From: Stercorarius parasiticus
Taxonomy: Eukaryota; Chordata; Aves; Charadriiformes; Stercorariidae
Length of the DNA: 64,000 bases
Assembly: GCA_013396915.1 (NCBI GenBank)
Contig: VWZL01003426.1
Coordinates: forward strand, 197,253 to 261,252
Reading direction: 5' to 3'
In this document: positions 60,411 to 64,000 of the stretch, piece by piece
Position numbering within the stretch: the stretch's first letter is position 1
Layout of the letters: every line of letters starts with the position of its first letter
Position numbers and translations under genes: made by a program
Notes under the pieces: generated by a model
What the model saw: only the letters and a program-made list of their open reading frames with translations
What the model was told of the DNA's origin: nothing
Database searches by the model: none

Positions 60411-63400
60411 CTGAAATTGGAGAAGAACAAAATGTGAGTACATTACTGTAAGACTAACTTATTTTCAGGACTCTCATTCAATCAGACATTCACGCTTAAC
60501 ATCTAAGACTTCAAGATTATTAAACTAACAATTTTATTAAATATATGTCTATTCACCCATTTACTGACGTTTCATGCATTTCTTTTTTCTTGTTTTATTC
60601 TTCACTATACTAAGTCCTGCTGTTTGATCATGCTCACACCAGGAGGGGGAAAAAAAAAGAAAAAAAAATAATGAAAAGCCCTCTGGCAGACAATTTTGGC
60701 TATCTGGAGAAGAGAAAGCTGCAGCCAGATATGAATTTGCATCATAGATGACTGCTCATACGTTCAAGCATTAACACAACCAGGCTCCTAAAATATTTAG
60801 TAGCTTGGATGGTCTCAAGCTTCCTATCGTTCCTCTAAGAGCTGAAAAAAACCATCACTTTGTCTTAGCATCACATGTCCTGAAACTGGCACTTTCTAAA
60901 GAAAGTATTTCGCAAACTTCACTGGTGTGTTACTTTAGGAACAGCAAGACAACCCACAGGTTTATTTAATTTCAGTACCCACCCCAATATGGCAGCTATT
61001 TCTACTATTTAAAGATGAACTTTTGTGCTCAGTCAAAGAATAATAAAAATGTGAATAAGCTCTTGGAAATCCTTTTACCTTTCAGGAATTCCTTCCTATG
61101 TTCTTACCCAAAACCATTACATTTGTAAAGTAATCGGTAAGGCCAGTCCCTCTGCCCATTTGTCCCTACTGCCAACTCACAGTAACAGGGAAAGAAGTTT
61201 GCGATGATACGATCGAAGAACTTTAATATGTAAAACCCCATTAGCATGAATAGACAGGAGAGAAAAGGGGACGAGGAGTTTTATGTTTACTTTATCTGCA
61301 GTGGATTAGGAAGAAAAAAAGATATGACATCAATGCCTGAAAGGTAAACACAAGTTTTCACACTTAAAAGTTTGGCTGAGAATAAGAGTTCCTCTTTAAA
61401 ATGGTTAGTTGTTATACAAAGTAGGATCATTAGTATTTCAACCAAAGGGATCACATAAACTTCAACTTAATTAAAAAAAAAAACCACAATGTAGACTGTC
61501 CCAAACTACATTGTATTAAAATACAATTTTTGCTGCTGTCATCTTAGCATAACCTTCATCCCTTTGCTTCTCTGTCCAACCCAAGTTCCCAGGAGCTTTA
61601 CATGTACATCCTGCATTTGCAAAATATTCTGTCAGCTTCCAAAATGTTGGGTACCAAGGAAAATTATGCATGAACAGAAAGCTGGCAAGGTATTTTTTTC
61701 TGCATGGTCATCAGCAAGTGTTTATCAACTAGATTTTTAACCTGCAAATTTACTTAATTACTTAATATAAAAGTTAAATAAAGGGAATGTTCATATAGGA
61801 AAATGTATGAAAACGTTCTCAAGCAAAATGCTTCGCTTCACAGGAAGTGATTTCAGCCACTGCTATAGATTAATAGATGCTATCTGCACCTCATCCAGCC
61901 TCACAATATATACTTACAAAAGCTTCTAACGATGTTCAAAGTATGTACATTGATATCAGACACTGCTAACTTTCCTGAAGCAGATCTAAACTTTAATTTC
62001 TAGATTCTACAGGCACACATATTAATAGCCCTTTCAGATAACAGCTAACTAAAAATGTTAGGTTTGCTTCCAAACTTTTTTCCACTTTGGCTTTTAAGAG
62101 CAGAATAGCAACTCTAGCTTCATTTTAGTAGAACACTAGATGATGAAACAAACTTAAATGAAAATTCTGACATAAACTAAGGGCAGACCTCATTTTTAGT
62201 CTTTGTTTCCCCACTTACGATTTCCTCTTAGTCAAAGGACAGACACCTCTAGCAATTTGCCACACCTATCCCTCATTATCTGCTCAAGTATCTAATTCAG
62301 ATTCATGTACCTTAAACTGTGAAGAGGCTCATGCTGTCTAGGTTTCTACTTGTTCTTTTCTACATATATGACTTCAATTCTGCCCCCTCTTAGTGTCTTG
62401 TTCACCTCTTCCTCAGTACTAGTAATAATCATTTTTTTAACACTTGCACATGAAATGAAGTAGCAGCAGTAATAAAGTCACTGTATACATCTTCACCTAC
62501 ACCTCTTTCTTGGCACACCATGTTTGAAGCTTTCATCAGCCTGCCTGAACACTCTGCAAGGGGCTTTCTGGGGCTTTTGTTTTGTTTTTAAGCTTCATTT
62601 GATTTGATGGTTCTAATTGTTGGTATTTCCCTGATAACAAGATAACACCAAGCCCAAAAAAAAATGTCACTGACACCAATTACGAGTTTTGCCATCTGAA
62701 CTATCAGAAGCTTACTTTTTAATCTACTATTGTGACAGTGCATGCAAACACATTTAAACTGTGCATAAAACAGAAGTCTTTCAAAATTAATTTGCTCTTG
62801 GTTTGCTTGTTTCTAATTACCTAATAGCAATTCAGTGCTCAGTTATGAAGATGAGGGACAGGTAACAGCAAAGACCGTAAAAAAAGTATGACATGATCCC
62901 TATGGTCAAAATTTCTATGGTACCCTTATTACTTATTCTATGCACCAAATCCCTTTCCCTCCCACCTCCCAAGAAACAAAAACAATTGATGAACAGAATT
63001 CAGTTAAAGGGAATCAAAAGGGTAGACCTTGTGGAGGCCTGCCGTCAAAGCCTAGCTGTGTCAGTTGCACAGGAAGACACCCCTTTTCTTCCTATTACAA
63101 GCAATCAACATAATGGAACATTATGATTAATATCAGGTAGTGTTAACAGCTTTAATTAAAGAAAAAATATGATTGCATAAAAGCCAAATGTCATAGTGCA
63201 TAAATTTAGCACCAAATCATTTGCAATTTATGTAAATTGAAGAATTCTTTACCTGTTGCTTTCTTTCTGTTCCTCTAATCATCTCATTTTTCACAAGACA
63301 AATTTGAGTTTTTAAAAATACTGTTGATAAATCAACTTAAACATTAGTAATGTCTGTCAGTATAAAAAGCAAAGTTTACCAGGCAAGCAAACAGGCAAAC

Positions 63401-64000
63401 ACTGTTACTTAAAGGTTAGCACTTTGAGGAAGTTCTTTAAACCATTTTCCCCTGAACTCCAGAGAGCAATGAAAAAAATGGAACTGTTTCATGAATACCG
63501 CCTGATTTCAGAAGCCACCCAAACACCATCATTTTCTGTTCGAACACAGTGTGTATCAAGCAGAAAAACATGCACGTCAGTTATTTGAGAAGAATAATCA
63601 TCAACTTTAAGACAGTGAAAATACATTTTGATCAATTTCTCGGTTCAAACTTCAGAAGTCTTAAGTAAAGCATTTAAAATTGTAGAAAAAACTGGATGCT
63701 GCCCCTTTTAGTCTCTACCATGATGGATGGATTTAAAACAGCAGTACAAAGAAAATGTGTTCTGCATATTAGTAAAGACTAGTCTCATACTACAAAGAGT
63801 TTGGGGTGCTTAACTTTCATTGATTGCTCAAAATCTTGGCCTAATAAGGTTTCTATTTTGTCTTTCGTATACCTAGGGACAAATTCTCTCCTGAGTCACG
63901 TGCACGCGGCTCTCATTATCAGCAAGAACAGCCAAGCACTTAACCCAAGGACAAAATGTGACTCTAGGAGACTTTTCATTACTCAGATGTATACAGACAG
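60411..64000 (-). other. XPO1 intron, continues past the right end
   Basis: AT-rich intron leading to the N-terminal coding exons outside the window. No exon for residues 1-76, repeat or RNA gene was recognised. The open frame at 62893-63126 on the plus strand has no familiar domain. Confidence 0.8.

Overview
The window is vertebrate nuclear DNA, almost certainly from a bird. The evidence is AT-rich introns with few repeats, a CR1 LINE 3' end with the terminal octamer-type tail (30450-30821), and an avian-type endogenous retrovirus solo LTR. Two protein-coding genes lie head-to-tail on the minus strand, in the order and orientation known for USP34 and XPO1 in other vertebrates. The species cannot be fixed from the sequence.

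Layout from left to right. 1-25681 is the 5' part of USP34 (ubiquitin-specific protease 34). Exon 3 (1222-1639) and exon 2 (5045-5132) are clear. Intron 1 runs from 5133 up to a CpG island at about 24.99-26.54 kb. Exon 1 with the start codon is not visible and most likely sits inside a 500-N gap (25682-26181). Intron 1 holds a 1225-bp exact duplication around single-N joints (5500-6724 and 6735-7959). It looks like an assembly artefact, and it contains a solo LTR with a 6-bp target-site duplication. 26.5-32.5 kb is a short intergenic spacer with one CR1 copy. About 32.5-35.6 kb is the probable XPO1 3' UTR.

35577-60410 holds 22 coding exons of XPO1 (exportin 1/CRM1). They splice in frame to 2988 bp, which is codons 77-1071 plus stop and matches the usual 1071-residue length once the 76 missing N-terminal residues are counted. 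All coding introns wholly inside the window are GT-AG except one clear GC-AG intron (51008-51477). The drug-reactive Cys528 and the groove residue Glu571 are both encoded. The first coding exons of XPO1 and its promoter lie beyond the right end, and 60411-64000 is intron.

The two genes do different jobs: XPO1 exports NES cargo from the nucleus, and USP34 removes ubiquitin and acts among others in Wnt/axin signalling. They are neighbours rather than an operon. I found no convincing new biological system. The best leads are the false duplication, the gap over USP34 exon 1, the GC-AG intron, and weak coding-like blocks on the plus strand of USP34 intron 2.
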